From contig CAJYIX010000043.1 of assembly GCA_913775315.1 (NCBI GenBank), positions 51,201 to 115,200 on the forward strand: 64,000 nucleotides of DNA. The letters are read 5' to 3'. A program made the translations under genes and the position numbers. Below, piece by piece: positions 35,547 to 44,597 of this stretch. Below the pieces are notes generated by a model, which was given only the letters and a program-made list of their open reading frames with translations, was not told where the DNA came from and searched no databases. Source of the stretch: an uncultured Sphingomonas sp. GTDB taxonomy: Bacteria > Pseudomonadota > Alphaproteobacteria > Sphingomonadales > Sphingomonadaceae. Position 1 is the stretch's first letter; every line of letters starts with the position of its first letter.

Positions 35547-35804
35547 ATGTCGTTCCAGCAACTCGATCCGCCGATCCCCGTCCATGTGCTCGAGCGCGGT
35601 CCCGGCCTCGCCTTCGCCGTCATCGACTATGGACCCGAGCACAATCTGATCTGGGTGACGGCGCTCGACGCCAATGGCGAAATCTGGTGCGCGCCCAATC
35701 CGAAGGTGCGGATGCAGGGCAACTGGACGATGGGCCGCGCACGCCCCGCTGCGGTGGCGGCCGAGCGCGATGCCTGTGCCGGCGATGGGGCGATCGCCGC
35801 CTAG
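35547..35804 (+). CDS. Small conserved hypothetical protein
   Basis: An 85-aa soluble protein with VHVLERGPGLAFAVIDYGPE and LIWVTALDANGEIWCAPNPK, a compact beta-type pattern I recall as a recurring small proteobacterial family without assigned function. ATG 35547 follows GGAGG at 35534-35538. It is divergent from msrB and its 3' end overlaps the convergent P450 gene by 4 bases. Confidence 0.72.
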   Translation: MSFQQLDPPIPVHVLERGPGLAFAVIDYGPEHNLIWVTALDANGEIWCAPNPKVRMQGNWTMGRARPAAVAAERDACAGDGAIAA

Positions 35805-37027
35805 TACCGCTCCAGCGTGACCGGCAGCGCCCGGTAGCCATGGACGAAGCAGGCGGGCACGCGCTCCGGCTCACCCGCGACGTGCGCGCGCAACCGCCGC
35901 GCGCGCATCGCGTCGATCAGGATCGACAGCTGCAACTCGGCCAGTCTCGCACCGACACAGCGATGGATGCCGTGCCCGAACGACAAGTGCCGGCGCGCGT
36001 TCGGACGGTCTACGTGGATCGCGTCGGCATCCTCGAACACCGCCTCGTCCCGGTTCGCCGACACGTACCAGAGCGCGAGCTTGTCCCCCTCGCGGATGCG
36101 GTGCCCGTCAAGCATCGTGTCGCGCGTTGCGGTGCGGCGCATGTGGCTGAGCGGGGTTTGCCAGCGGATGATCTCCTGCACCGCATTGGCGGTGAGCGCA
36201 GGCTCGCGCTCCAGTTTCGCGCGCTCGCCCTCGAAGCGGTCGAGGCCATAGGCATAGGCGCTCATGGCGTTGCGCGTCGTGTCGTTGCCGCCGACGATCA
36301 GCAGGATCAGGTTGCCGAGAAACGCCTCGCTGTCCATTTCGCGCATCGCGTCCGAATGGATCATCATCGAGATGAGGTCGGGCGTCGGCTCCGCCCCGAA
36401 GCGGTCGTTCCACAATGTCGTGAACGCGGCGGCACATTCGTAGAGGTGGCTGAGCCGCTCGGCCTTGCGCGCGGGATCGCGGACCGCCTCGATATCGCCG
36501 GCCCAGTCGGACCAGAAGGTGAGCTTGCGCCGGTCGGCCCAGGGAAAGTCGAACAGGATCGCCAGCATCTGCGTCGTCAGTTCGATCGACACGGAGTCGA
36601 CCCAGTCTAAGGGTTCGCCGACCGGCAGCGTGTCGAGCAGTTCGCCCGTCCGGCGGGCGATGTCGTCCTTCATCCGCGCCATCGCGCCGGGGGCAAAGGC
36701 GGGGGCGACGGTGCGGCGCTGGCCGGTGTGCCTTGGCCGGTCCATCGCGATGAACATCGGCAGGCGCACGTCGCCCTCCTCGAAATCGGCGACAACGATC
36801 CCGGCGGCGGAGGAATAGAGGTCGGGGAGCGATTCGACCTCGACGATGTGGCGATAGCTGGCGACCGACCAGAAGTCGCCGAACGCCGATCCCTCGGTCC
36901 ACCGGATGCCGCCCGCGGCGCGGATCGCGCGGAAGGGTTCGTGCCAGGCATCGTCGCGATAGAGTTCGGGCCGGGTGACGTCGAACCCATCGACCTCGTG
37001 GCGCAATTCGGGCGCTAGGGTAGCCAT
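35801..37027 (-). CDS. Cytochrome P450, CYP153-like
   Basis: A 408-aa soluble bacterial P450. The heme-ligand cysteine is C357 in FGHGIHRCVGARLAE, the I-helix oxygen-activating motif is GGNDTT (246-251), and the K-helix ExxR is E285-R288. The stretch QTPLSHMRRTATRDTM, the YVSANRD phrase and GNDTTRNAMS resemble the CYP153 alkane terminal hydroxylases, though the protein is shorter than many of them; related families cannot be excluded. It needs a ferredoxin and a reductase, neither of which is adjacent. It stands alone, 34 bases from the next co-directional gene. Confidence 0.88.
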   Translation of the reverse strand: MATLAPELRHEVDGFDVTRPELYRDDAWHEPFRAIRAAGGIRWTEGSAFGDFWSVASYRHIVEVESLPDLYSSAAGIVVADFEEGDVRLPMFIAMDRPRHTGQRRTVAPAFAPGAMARMKDDIARRTGELLDTLPVGEPLDWVDSVSIELTTQMLAILFDFPWADRRKLTFWSDWAGDIEAVRDPARKAERLSHLYECAAAFTTLWNDRFGAEPTPDLISMMIHSDAMREMDSEAFLGNLILLIVGGNDTTRNAMSAYAYGLDRFEGERAKLEREPALTANAVQEIIRWQTPLSHMRRTATRDTMLDGHRIREGDKLALWYVSANRDEAVFEDADAIHVDRPNARRHLSFGHGIHRCVGARLAELQLSILIDAMRARRLRAHVAGEPERVPACFVHGYRALPVTLERY

Positions 37028-37061
37028 CGATCCTCTCCGGTCTTTTGCCGAAGAGGATGCC

Positions 37062-38306
37062 TCAACTTACAGGTGTGTCAACAGCAGCGCGGCGGAACCA
37101 TTTGAGCTTCGGCCCCGCCGACTGGAGCACGCCGCGCCGGAACGCCCGCGCGCCGATCGCGACGGTGAGCGCCACCCAGCCGAGCTGCCAGGCGAGCGCG
37201 AGCAGATGCGGCCACAGCGCGGGCGCGCTCGCTGCGCGGCCCGCCATCGCGAAGGGCGAGCTGAACGGGAACACCGTCGCCACCGTCGCCACCCAGCCGC
37301 CGGGATTTGCCGCAGCGGCGCTGGCGAGGCCGAACATCGCGACCTGAAAGATCGTGATGGGCAGCGACAGCATCTGAATCTCGCGCGGGGTCGATGCCTG
37401 CGCGCCGACACCGAGAAAGACCGCACCGAGCAGCAGATAGGCCATGGTGAAATAGGCGACGAACAGCAGGGCGAACGTTGGAAAGCCGAGCGCGGGCGCC
37501 ATCCCCGCCAGCGCCGCGCCGACATTGCCGGGCAGGATGCTGGCGACGTTTGCGGCGATCGTCCCCCAGAAGGCGACGAAGGTGAGCGCGACCCCAAACA
37601 TGCCGATCAGCTTGCCGAGAAACACCGATTCGAGCGGGACGGCAGCGGCCAGCACCTCGATCACCTTGTTCGAGCGCTCCTCCGCCATCGAGGAGACGAC
37701 CTGACCGGCGAGTAGCAGGGTGAGGAAGAACAGCGCGAACACCGCGAAGAACCCACCCTCGTCGCTGCTGAGCGGGGCGGCGCGGGCGCGCTTGACCTCG
37801 ACCAGGCGGACGGTGCTCTTCGGCCGGGTGCCGGTTTCGCGCAGGCGAATACCCTGATCGGCTAGCTGCGCGAGATACGCGGCGGAGCGCGTGCCAATCG
37901 GCGCGTGCAGCACGGTGGGCCGGTCGAGCGGGCCGTAGAGGACCGCCGTCACCTGCGCATCGCGGCGGTCGAGCTGCGCGCGGGCGGCGCGCTCGTCATT
38001 GGCGGCGGTGGCGGGCAGTTCGAGCGCGGGCGGCGCGTCGCGGTCGCGGAACATCGCGCGCAGGTTGCGGTCGCCGGCAAACAGGAGCTCGCGGTCGGCG
38101 GACGTGGTGAGGGCGACGATGCGCAGCGCCCGCTCGCCGCGCTCGGCGATGCTGGCCGCACCCATGCCGCCGATCGCCGCCGACAGCCCCATAAACAGGA
38201 ACGGCGCGAACAGGAACAACAGGAACGTCGGCGTGAACACAGTCGCGGTGAAGTCGCGGCGGGCGATGGTCAGCGTCTGGCGGATCAGGCGGCGGGTGTT
38301 GCTCAT
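37062..38306 (-). CDS. ABC-2 type permease (NatB-like)
   Basis: A 414-aa membrane subunit. One N-terminal membrane helix (FTPTFLLFLFAPFLFMGLS) is followed by a large extracytoplasmic domain (about 60-180), then at least five more helices, e.g. FFAVFALFFLTLLLAGQVVSSM. The phrase MAEERSNKVIEVLAAAVP is diagnostic of this permease group. With the ATPase encoded directly upstream (ATGA overlap) it forms an exporter; NatAB exports Na+, but relatives move other substrates. Confidence 0.9.
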   Translation of the reverse strand: MSNTRRLIRQTLTIARRDFTATVFTPTFLLFLFAPFLFMGLSAAIGGMGAASIAERGERALRIVALTTSADRELLFAGDRNLRAMFRDRDAPPALELPATAANDERAARAQLDRRDAQVTAVLYGPLDRPTVLHAPIGTRSAAYLAQLADQGIRLRETGTRPKSTVRLVEVKRARAAPLSSDEGGFFAVFALFFLTLLLAGQVVSSMAEERSNKVIEVLAAAVPLESVFLGKLIGMFGVALTFVAFWGTIAANVASILPGNVGAALAGMAPALGFPTFALLFVAYFTMAYLLLGAVFLGVGAQASTPREIQMLSLPITIFQVAMFGLASAAAANPGGWVATVATVFPFSSPFAMAGRAASAPALWPHLLALAWQLGWVALTVAIGARAFRRGVLQSAGPKLKWFRRAAVDTPVS

Positions 38307-39226
38307 GCCGGCGTCTCCTCCAGCGCGTCGGGGCCGACGATGCGGACGAACACGTCGTGGAGGCTGGGCCGCTCGATCGACAGGCCGGAAATGCCGTGGC
38401 CGGCGGCGAGCAGGCGCGAGAGCAGCGGCTCGATCCCCTCGTCCGGCACGACGAAGCGGAAGCCGTCGCCCTCCCGCACCGCGTCGGGCGGGAGAAGTGC
38501 GGCCAGCCCCTCATGCGCATGGTGCGGCACGTAATGCGCGCGATAGGGCAGGGTGCCGCGCGCATCGGCGACGGTCCCCTCGAACCGGGCGCGGCCCCGC
38601 GCGATGATCGTCAGCCGGTCGCACAGCCGCTCGGCATGGGCCATCACGTGCGTCGAGAACAGGATCGTCGCGCCGCGGTCGCGCTGTGCATGGATCAGCG
38701 CCTCCAGCCGGTTCTGGTTGACGGGGTCGAGGCCCGAGAACGGCTCGTCCAGCACGATGAAGTCGGGTTCGTGGACGACCGATCCGAGCAGCTGGACGAG
38801 CTGCGCCATGCCCTTGGACAGCTTGCGGATCTTCTCGTCGATCGCATGGCCTAGGCCCGCTTCCTCGAGCATCGCTTCCGCCCGCTTGCGCCCCGTCCGC
38901 CAGTCGAGTCCGCGCAGCGCGCCCATGAACGCGATCGCCTCGCGCGCCTTCATGCCGGGATAGAGCCCGCGCTCCTCGGGCAGATAGCCGACGCGGTCGC
39001 TCGCCTCGCGCGGGCGGGCGTGGCCGAGGAGCGTGCGATGCCCCTCATCGGGCTCAAGGATGCCGAGCAGCATGCGCAGCGTCGTCGTCTTGCCCGCGCC
39101 GTTCGGGCCGAGCACGCCGTAGATGCTGCCCGCGGGCACGGCGATGTCGATCCCGTCGACGACGCGCCGGTCGCCGAACCGCTTGACCAGCCCGTGCGCC
39201 TGAAGCGCCAGTTCGGGTGCCTGCAA
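38303..39226 (-). CDS. ABC ATP-binding protein (NatA-like)
   Basis: A 307-aa ATPase. Walker A is GPNGAGKTT, the signature is LSKGMAQLVQL (a common variant of LSGGQ in this group), Walker B is FIVLDEPFSGLDPVN, and the switch His is in ILFSTHVMAHAE. A C-terminal regulatory segment of about 90 residues follows. It is encoded before its permease with a 4-base overlap, so the two are co-translated. Confidence 0.92.
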   Translation of the reverse strand: MQAPELALQAHGLVKRFGDRRVVDGIDIAVPAGSIYGVLGPNGAGKTTTLRMLLGILEPDEGHRTLLGHARPREASDRVGYLPEERGLYPGMKAREAIAFMGALRGLDWRTGRKRAEAMLEEAGLGHAIDEKIRKLSKGMAQLVQLLGSVVHEPDFIVLDEPFSGLDPVNQNRLEALIHAQRDRGATILFSTHVMAHAERLCDRLTIIARGRARFEGTVADARGTLPYRAHYVPHHAHEGLAALLPPDAVREGDGFRFVVPDEGIEPLLSRLLAAGHGISGLSIERPSLHDVFVRIVGPDALEETPA

Positions 39227-39289
39227 CCTCTATCCCCCCGCGGGCACGCGCCATTCGCGCGACGCCCGCGAAACTGGTAGCGGGCGGGC

Positions 39290-40345
39290 GTGGCGATAGA
39301 CAAGTCGATTGAAGCGCGGATTGTGGAGAAGGCGGCCGAACTCGGTTTCGCCGCCTGCGGCTTTGCACGCGCCGACGCCGCGCCGCGGGCGGGCGAGCGG
39401 CTGCGCCAGTGGCTGGCCGAGGGCTGCCATGGCAGCATGATCTGGATGGAGGGCCGCGCCGAGCAACGTGCAAGTCCTGCCGGATTGTGGCCGGAGGTGA
39501 AGAGCGTGATCGCGCTCGGCATGAGCTATGCCCCCGCGGTCGATCCGCTGGCGCTGGAGGGCGCGGGCGACCGCGGCCGCATCTCGGTCTATGCGCAGGG
39601 GGCCGATTATCACGACGTGGTGAAGAAGGCGCTGAAGGCGCTCGGCCGCTGGCTGGTGGCGGAGGCGGGGGGCGACCTCAAGGTCTTCGTCGATACCGCG
39701 CCCGTCATGGAAAAGCCGCTGGCCGAGGCGGCGGGGTTGGGGTGGCAGGGCAAGCACACCAACCTCGTCAGCCGCGAGCATGGGTCATGGCTGTTCCTCG
39801 GCGCGATCTACACGACGCTGGAATTGGCGGGTGAGGGGGCGGGACGCGACCGTTGCGGGTCGTGCGATGCGTGCCAGCGCGCGTGCCCGACCGATGCGTT
39901 TCCGGTGCCCTATCGCCTCGATGCGCGGCGGTGCATCTCCTACTGGACGATCGAGCATGCCGGGCCGGTGCCCGACGAGATCGCCGACGCGATGGGCAAC
40001 CGCATCTATGGCTGCGACGACTGCCTCGCGGTCTGTCCCTGGAACAAGTTCGCCGCGGCGGCGGCGGCCAACCGCGCCTTCTGGCCGCGCGCCGAACTGG
40101 TCGCGCCGTCGCTCGGCGAATTGCTGGCGCTCGACGATGCGGGGTTCCGGCAGGTGTTCGCGGGGTCGCCGATCAAGCGGATCGGGCGGGGGCGGATGGT
40201 CCGCAACGCGCTGATCGCGGCGGGGAATGGCGGGGATGCGTCGCTGCTGCCCGCGGTGACGGCGCTGCTGGCGGACGAGGACGAGACGGTGCGCGGGGCG
40301 GCGGCGCGGGCGGCGGCGCGGCTGGGGGCGGTTTCCAGCAAATGA
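39290..40345 (+). CDS. queG: Epoxyqueuosine reductase
   Basis: A 351-aa cobalamin-dependent Fe-S protein that reduces epoxyqueuosine to queuosine at the wobble base of tRNAs. The two 4Fe-4S motifs are CGSCDACQRACPTDAF and CDDCLAVCPWNKF; the catalytic Asp region is VKVFVDTAPVMEKPLA-like (here DLKVFVDTAPVMEKPLA). The C-terminus resembles a HEAT-like repeat. The GTG start at 39290 matches the family N-terminus. It is divergent from the ABC exporter genes and converges on the DUF885 gene. Confidence 0.93.
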   Translation: MAIDKSIEARIVEKAAELGFAACGFARADAAPRAGERLRQWLAEGCHGSMIWMEGRAEQRASPAGLWPEVKSVIALGMSYAPAVDPLALEGAGDRGRISVYAQGADYHDVVKKALKALGRWLVAEAGGDLKVFVDTAPVMEKPLAEAAGLGWQGKHTNLVSREHGSWLFLGAIYTTLELAGEGAGRDRCGSCDACQRACPTDAFPVPYRLDARRCISYWTIEHAGPVPDEIADAMGNRIYGCDDCLAVCPWNKFAAAAAANRAFWPRAELVAPSLGELLALDDAGFRQVFAGSPIKRIGRGRMVRNALIAAGNGGDASLLPAVTALLADEDETVRGAAARAAARLGAVSSK

Positions 40346-40349
40346 CGCA

Positions 40350-40412
40350 CCCTGGCGAAGGCCGAGGTCCAGTCGGGAGCGGCCTGTAACTGGACCCCGG
40401 CCTTCGCCGGGG
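40350..40412. repeat. 23-bp imperfect inverted repeat at a convergent junction
   Basis: The 23 bases at 40350-40372 and the reverse complement of 40390-40412 agree at 21 positions (core GGCGAAGGCC), with a 17-base spacer. It begins 5 bases after the queG stop and ends 27 bases before the DUF885 stop. Its CCGGGGTCAC edge recalls the repeat at 25268-25354. Confidence 0.7.
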
Positions 40413-40438
40413 TCACGGGGTGAGTGAGACGAGGACGA

Positions 40439-42262
40439 TTACGCCTTCTTCGCTGCAATATACCCGTCGACCACCTGCTCCAGCACTTCGAGCGGCATCA
40501 TGCCGTTCGCCAGCACCGCTTCATGGAAGTCGCGGATGTCGAACTTGGTGCCGAGCGCCTTCTTCGCACGCTCGCGCAGTTCGGCGATTTTCAATTGCCC
40601 GACCATGTAGCTCGTCGCCTGGCCGGGATTGTTCATATAACGGTCGACCTCGCGCTTCAGGTCGATTTCGGACAGCGACGAGTTGTCGCGGAAATATTGC
40701 TGCGCCTGCTCGCGCGTCCACCGCTTCGAATGCATGCCGGTGTCGACGACCAGCCGGATCGCGCGCCACATCTGGAGCGAGAGCATCCCGAACCGCTGAT
40801 ACGGGTCCTTGTAGACGCCCATCTCGTCGGCCAGCCGCTCGGTATACAGGCCCCACCCTTCGGTATAGGCGCTGTAGCCGCCCAATTTGCGGAACTTGGG
40901 CAGGCCGGTAAGCTCCTGTGCGCGGGCGATCTGGAAATGGTGGCCGGGCGCGCCCTCGTGCACCGCGATGCCGGAGTTCTGGACCTTTTGCACCTGGCTC
41001 ATGTCGGCGAGGTTGACGTAGAAGATGCCCGGCCGCGAGCCATCGGGGGCGGGGCGGTTGTAGAAGGCGGTCGATGCGGTCGCCTCGCGCCACTTCTCGA
41101 CCGCGCGAACCTCCAGCGGCGCCTTGGGCAGCACGCTGAAATATTGCGGGGCCTTGCCCATCACCTCGGCAATCACCGCGCGCGCATCGTTCAGATAGGC
41201 TTCCTTGCCCGCCTCGCTATTCTCATACTTGAAGCGCGGGTCGTCGCGGATGAAGGCGAAGAACGCCTTGAGGTCGCCCTTGAACCCTGTCTGCCGGCGG
41301 ATCGCGTCCATCTCGGCCCGGATCGCCGCCACCTGGCGCAGGCCGAGCTGGTGGATCTGGTCGGCGGTCAGGTCCGTGGTCGTGAAGTTGTAGAGGCGCG
41401 CGGCGTAATAGGCATCGCCGTTGGGCAGGCTCCACGCGCCGTTATTGCCCTTGGCCTTGCCCTCGATCTCATCCAGCGCGGCGAACAGCGTGTCGTAGCC
41501 GCTTTTGAACGGGCCGTTGAGCGCGGTGCGCGCGTCGGCGAGCAGCTTTTCCTTCGTGGCGGCGGGCGCGTCGAGCGCGGCCACCTTTTTCGCAAAGTCG
41601 GCCATCACCGTGCTGTCGGGGCCAGCGGTGAAAGGCGCGCCGACGAGGATCTTCTTCGCATCCGCGCGGGCGGGGGCGAAGACCATCTGCGGCGGGACGA
41701 TCCCCTTGGCCGCCTGCGCGCGCATCTTTGCCGAAACCTCGCGCATCACGCGCTCGGTTTCACGGATGCGGGCGATATAGGCCTCGGCATCGGCGACGCT
41801 GCCGACCTTGTGATTGTTGATGAGGAAGACGGGGATTTCGCCCGCCGGGCTGCCGTTGGTCGAGACGGGGAAGCTGTAGTCGCGCCACTGATACTGGCGG
41901 CGCTGGTTGGCGACCTGAAATTCGTACAGGCGGTAGCTGAGCTTGCCCTGCGCGCCCAGTTTCGCCGGGTCGAAGCGTCGCTTCATCTCGGCCAGCGTCG
42001 CCTCGGCCATCTGCAGCCGCTTTTCGCCGGTCGCGCCGGTATAATCGTCGAGCTTGTCGTAATTCGCCTTGCCGCCGAGCGAGGTGACCTGCTCCGGGCT
42101 GAGCGCGGTCGAGGCGTCGAAGGCGGCGTCGAGGAACGTGTTGAGCCGGGCGTCCTCGGCGTCGGCCGTGGCGGCGACGGGTGTCGCTTGCTGGGCCGAC
42201 GCCGTTGCGGCCAGCGGCAGGACGAGGGCGGCGGACAGCATGAGACGAAGCGAAAGAGCCAA
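40439..42262 (-). CDS. DUF885 family metallopeptidase-like protein, exported
   Basis: A 607-aa protein with a signal peptide (ALSLRLMLSAALVLPLAATASA). DUF885 proteins are zinc-dependent carboxypeptidase-like; the metal motif is HEGAPGHHFQ, and the second acidic ligand is likely in AYTEGWGLYTERLA. The predicted location is periplasmic and the substrate unknown. TTG 42262 is preceded by AGGAGG (42268-42273, minus strand), while ATG 42241 has no such site, so TTG was chosen. It follows the exonuclease gene on the same strand, 79 bases apart. Confidence 0.85.
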   Translation of the reverse strand: MALSLRLMLSAALVLPLAATASAQQATPVAATADAEDARLNTFLDAAFDASTALSPEQVTSLGGKANYDKLDDYTGATGEKRLQMAEATLAEMKRRFDPAKLGAQGKLSYRLYEFQVANQRRQYQWRDYSFPVSTNGSPAGEIPVFLINNHKVGSVADAEAYIARIRETERVMREVSAKMRAQAAKGIVPPQMVFAPARADAKKILVGAPFTAGPDSTVMADFAKKVAALDAPAATKEKLLADARTALNGPFKSGYDTLFAALDEIEGKAKGNNGAWSLPNGDAYYAARLYNFTTTDLTADQIHQLGLRQVAAIRAEMDAIRRQTGFKGDLKAFFAFIRDDPRFKYENSEAGKEAYLNDARAVIAEVMGKAPQYFSVLPKAPLEVRAVEKWREATASTAFYNRPAPDGSRPGIFYVNLADMSQVQKVQNSGIAVHEGAPGHHFQIARAQELTGLPKFRKLGGYSAYTEGWGLYTERLADEMGVYKDPYQRFGMLSLQMWRAIRLVVDTGMHSKRWTREQAQQYFRDNSSLSEIDLKREVDRYMNNPGQATSYMVGQLKIAELRERAKKALGTKFDIRDFHEAVLANGMMPLEVLEQVVDGYIAAKKA

Positions 42263-42341
42263 GCAAACCTCCTGATTTTGCGGGGAGGCTATGCGGGTGG
42301 CGGCGGGAGGGCAACATGGTTTCGCGCGGAACGAGCGCGCC

Positions 42342-43340
42342 TCAGTCGTCCTCGTCCTCGAACCCGACCAGATCGAGCGCGCGTGCTTTGATCTGGTGCA
42401 GCGCGCACCAGTGAACGAGCGCATCCTCGCGTCCGTGGGTCACCCACACCTCGCGCGGGGCGAGCTCGCGGATCGTCGTGATGAGCTCGTCCCAGTCGGC
42501 ATGGTCGGACAGGATGATCGGCAGTTCGACCTGTCGCTGGCGCGCGCGCTGGCGCACCCGCATCCACCCGCTCGCCATCGCCGTGATCGGATCGGGCAGC
42601 CGCCGCGACCAGCGGTCGCCGAGCGCGGAGGGCGGGGCCATCACGACGCGGCCGCGCAGATCGTCCTTCGTCGCCTCCATCGCGGGGCGCAGGTCGCCGA
42701 GGTCCACGCCGTGCTCGACATAGAGATCGCAAAGTTTCTGGAGCGCGCCGTGCAGAAAGATGGGGTGGCCGTGGCCCATGTCGCGAAGCTCGCGGATCAC
42801 CCGCTGCGCCTTACCCAGCGCATAGGCGCCAACCAGGACGCAGCGGTCGGGCTCGGCGAGCAATGCGGCGTCGATCTTGGCGAGTTCGTCGGTCGTCTCG
42901 GGGTGGCGAAAGACGGGTAGGCCGAACGTCGCCTCGGTCACGAAAACGTCGCACGGCACCGGCTGGAACGCGGCGCAGGTAGGATCGGGCCGGCGCTTGT
43001 AATCGCCCGACACGACCACCCGCTCGCCGCCATGATCGAGGACGATCTGCGCGGAGCCCAGCACATGGCCGGCGGGGACGAAGCCGACATCGACCAGCCC
43101 CATCGTCACGCTCTCCCCATACGCCACGGGCACGCCGTTCTGCGGGCCGTAGCGTGCGGCCATGATCGCCAGTGTCTCGGGCGTTGCCCACACCTCGCCA
43201 TGCCCGCCGCGCGCGTGGTCGGCATGGCCGTGCGTGACGAGCGCGCGCGGCTTGGGCGTCGACGGATCGATCCACGCGTCGGCGGCGGGGACGTAGATGC
43301 CCTCGGGGCGGGGATCGATCCAGCGGCCGGGTGCGGGCAT
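42342..43340 (-). CDS. Ligase-associated DNA exonuclease (metallo-beta-lactamase fold)
   Basis: A 332-aa beta-CASP-like metallo-beta-lactamase protein. The metal motif THGHADHARGG and later VVSGDYKRRPDP, then LSDHADWDELI, match the 'ligase-associated DNA exonuclease' group. In other bacteria this gene adjoins an ATP-dependent DNA ligase, a DEXH helicase and PdeM; here the helicase and PdeM are present 1.3 kb away on the other strand but no ligase is. It probably processes DNA ends in damage repair. Confidence 0.85.
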   Translation of the reverse strand: MPAPGRWIDPRPEGIYVPAADAWIDPSTPKPRALVTHGHADHARGGHGEVWATPETLAIMAARYGPQNGVPVAYGESVTMGLVDVGFVPAGHVLGSAQIVLDHGGERVVVSGDYKRRPDPTCAAFQPVPCDVFVTEATFGLPVFRHPETTDELAKIDAALLAEPDRCVLVGAYALGKAQRVIRELRDMGHGHPIFLHGALQKLCDLYVEHGVDLGDLRPAMEATKDDLRGRVVMAPPSALGDRWSRRLPDPITAMASGWMRVRQRARQRQVELPIILSDHADWDELITTIRELAPREVWVTHGREDALVHWCALHQIKARALDLVGFEDEDD

Positions 43341-43432
43341 CGGATCGATGTGGGGCGCCCCGGGTACGGACGCAAGCGGATCGAAAGACTTATGCGGCGC
43401 GTTGGCAGCGATCCGAACGACGGAGAGAGATG

Positions 43433-43624
43433 ATGTTCCTCGACGACAACGGCATTTGGGGCGCGGTGGTGGTGATCGGACCGATCGTGCTGGCGCTGGT
43501 CATCGTCTGGGCCATGCTACGCAACCGCGGCGCCACCCGGCACGAGATCGAGCGCACCGAGGCCGCCACCAAGGCCATGTACGATGAACAGAACCGCGAA
43601 GACATCGCCCGGGACAACAGCTGA
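43433..43624 (+). CDS. Small membrane protein in the repair cluster
   Basis: A 63-aa protein with one membrane segment (IWGAVVVIGPIVLALVIVWAML) and a charged, helical C-terminus (RHEIERTEAATKAMYDEQNR). No recognised family. ATG 43433 sits 6 bases after GGAGA; ATG 43430 is too close. It is divergent from the exonuclease gene and 47 bases upstream of the AraC-type regulator. Such a short frame is supported by its Shine-Dalgarno site and membrane segment. Confidence 0.6.
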   Translation: MFLDDNGIWGAVVVIGPIVLALVIVWAMLRNRGATRHEIERTEAATKAMYDEQNREDIARDNS

Positions 43625-43671
43625 AATTCAGCCGGTTGCCAGTCGCATTTCATCGGGATAGCGCGCCGGCC

Positions 43672-44577
43672 ATGAACAGCCCGCTTGTCGCGCGCACGGG
43701 GCAGACGAAACGGGGGCATCCGGTTTCGATCAACCTGGCGCCCGACCCGGATCTTCGGCGGCATATCGCACGCCTCTTCATTACGATCGTCGATCAGCCC
43801 GACGATGCGATACTTGAAGACTTCATCGTCAGTGAAACCGGTTTCATCCGCATCCTGCTGACCGGGGAGTGGTCGACGCTCGAGGATGGCGCATGGCGCG
43901 ACTATGAGGGGTCGGTGCTGTTCGGTGCGCAGTCGCGTCCCTTCCGCTGCCGGGTGAAGGGTGCGTTCGCGATGTGCGGCTTCGCGATTCTGCCAGGGGC
44001 CTGGCGCAGCCTGACGGGCATTGATCACCGTGACCTGGCCGACCGGGTGAAGCGGCTGGTCGGCCCGGTTGGCGACCGGCTGGATCAGGCGGGGGACGAT
44101 CCTTGGTCGCACGACGCCACCTTCGCTGCGTTGAATGCCGCTGTGCGCGACTGGATCCGGCTCGGCACCGGCGAGATCGACAGCGTCGCCGAACGCTTCG
44201 ACCAACGCATCCACATCGACCCCACGCGGTCGGTGGCAGATCTGGCGCGCGAGATCGCAGTGACGCCGCGCACGCTCGACCGCCGGATCCAGACCAGCTT
44301 CGGCCTAAGCCCCAAGATGGTGCTGCGCCGCGCGCGCTTCCTCGACATGGCGGCGACCGTGCGCGGCATTGCCGTGCCCGACGAGGAGATGCTGGCGAGC
44401 CTGCGTTTCTACGACCAGTCGCATCAGGTGCGCGAGTTCCGCCATTTCACCGGCATGACGCCGGGCGCATTCGCCCGCGCCTCGACACCGCTGTTCAACC
44501 TCGCGCTCGAATCGCGGCAGCGGCGCAAATACGAACTGGCGGACCGGACGGGGGAGCGGATACCCTGGCTGGCGTAA
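43672..44577 (+). CDS. AraC family transcriptional regulator
   Basis: A 301-aa regulator. The C-terminal DNA-binding domain has two HTH motifs: SVADLAREIAVTPRTLDRRI then RFYDQSHQVREFRHFTGMTPGAFAR, the second matching the AraC signature. The N-terminal two-thirds is an effector domain of unknown ligand. ATG 43672 was preferred over the TTG at 43636. It ends 20 bases before the helicase start, so it may be co-transcribed with it and could control the repair genes. Confidence 0.87.
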   Translation: MNSPLVARTGQTKRGHPVSINLAPDPDLRRHIARLFITIVDQPDDAILEDFIVSETGFIRILLTGEWSTLEDGAWRDYEGSVLFGAQSRPFRCRVKGAFAMCGFAILPGAWRSLTGIDHRDLADRVKRLVGPVGDRLDQAGDDPWSHDATFAALNAAVRDWIRLGTGEIDSVAERFDQRIHIDPTRSVADLAREIAVTPRTLDRRIQTSFGLSPKMVLRRARFLDMAATVRGIAVPDEEMLASLRFYDQSHQVREFRHFTGMTPGAFARASTPLFNLALESRQRRKYELADRTGERIPWLA

Positions 44578-44597
44578 CCAACGCGCCGCTGCCGCCG

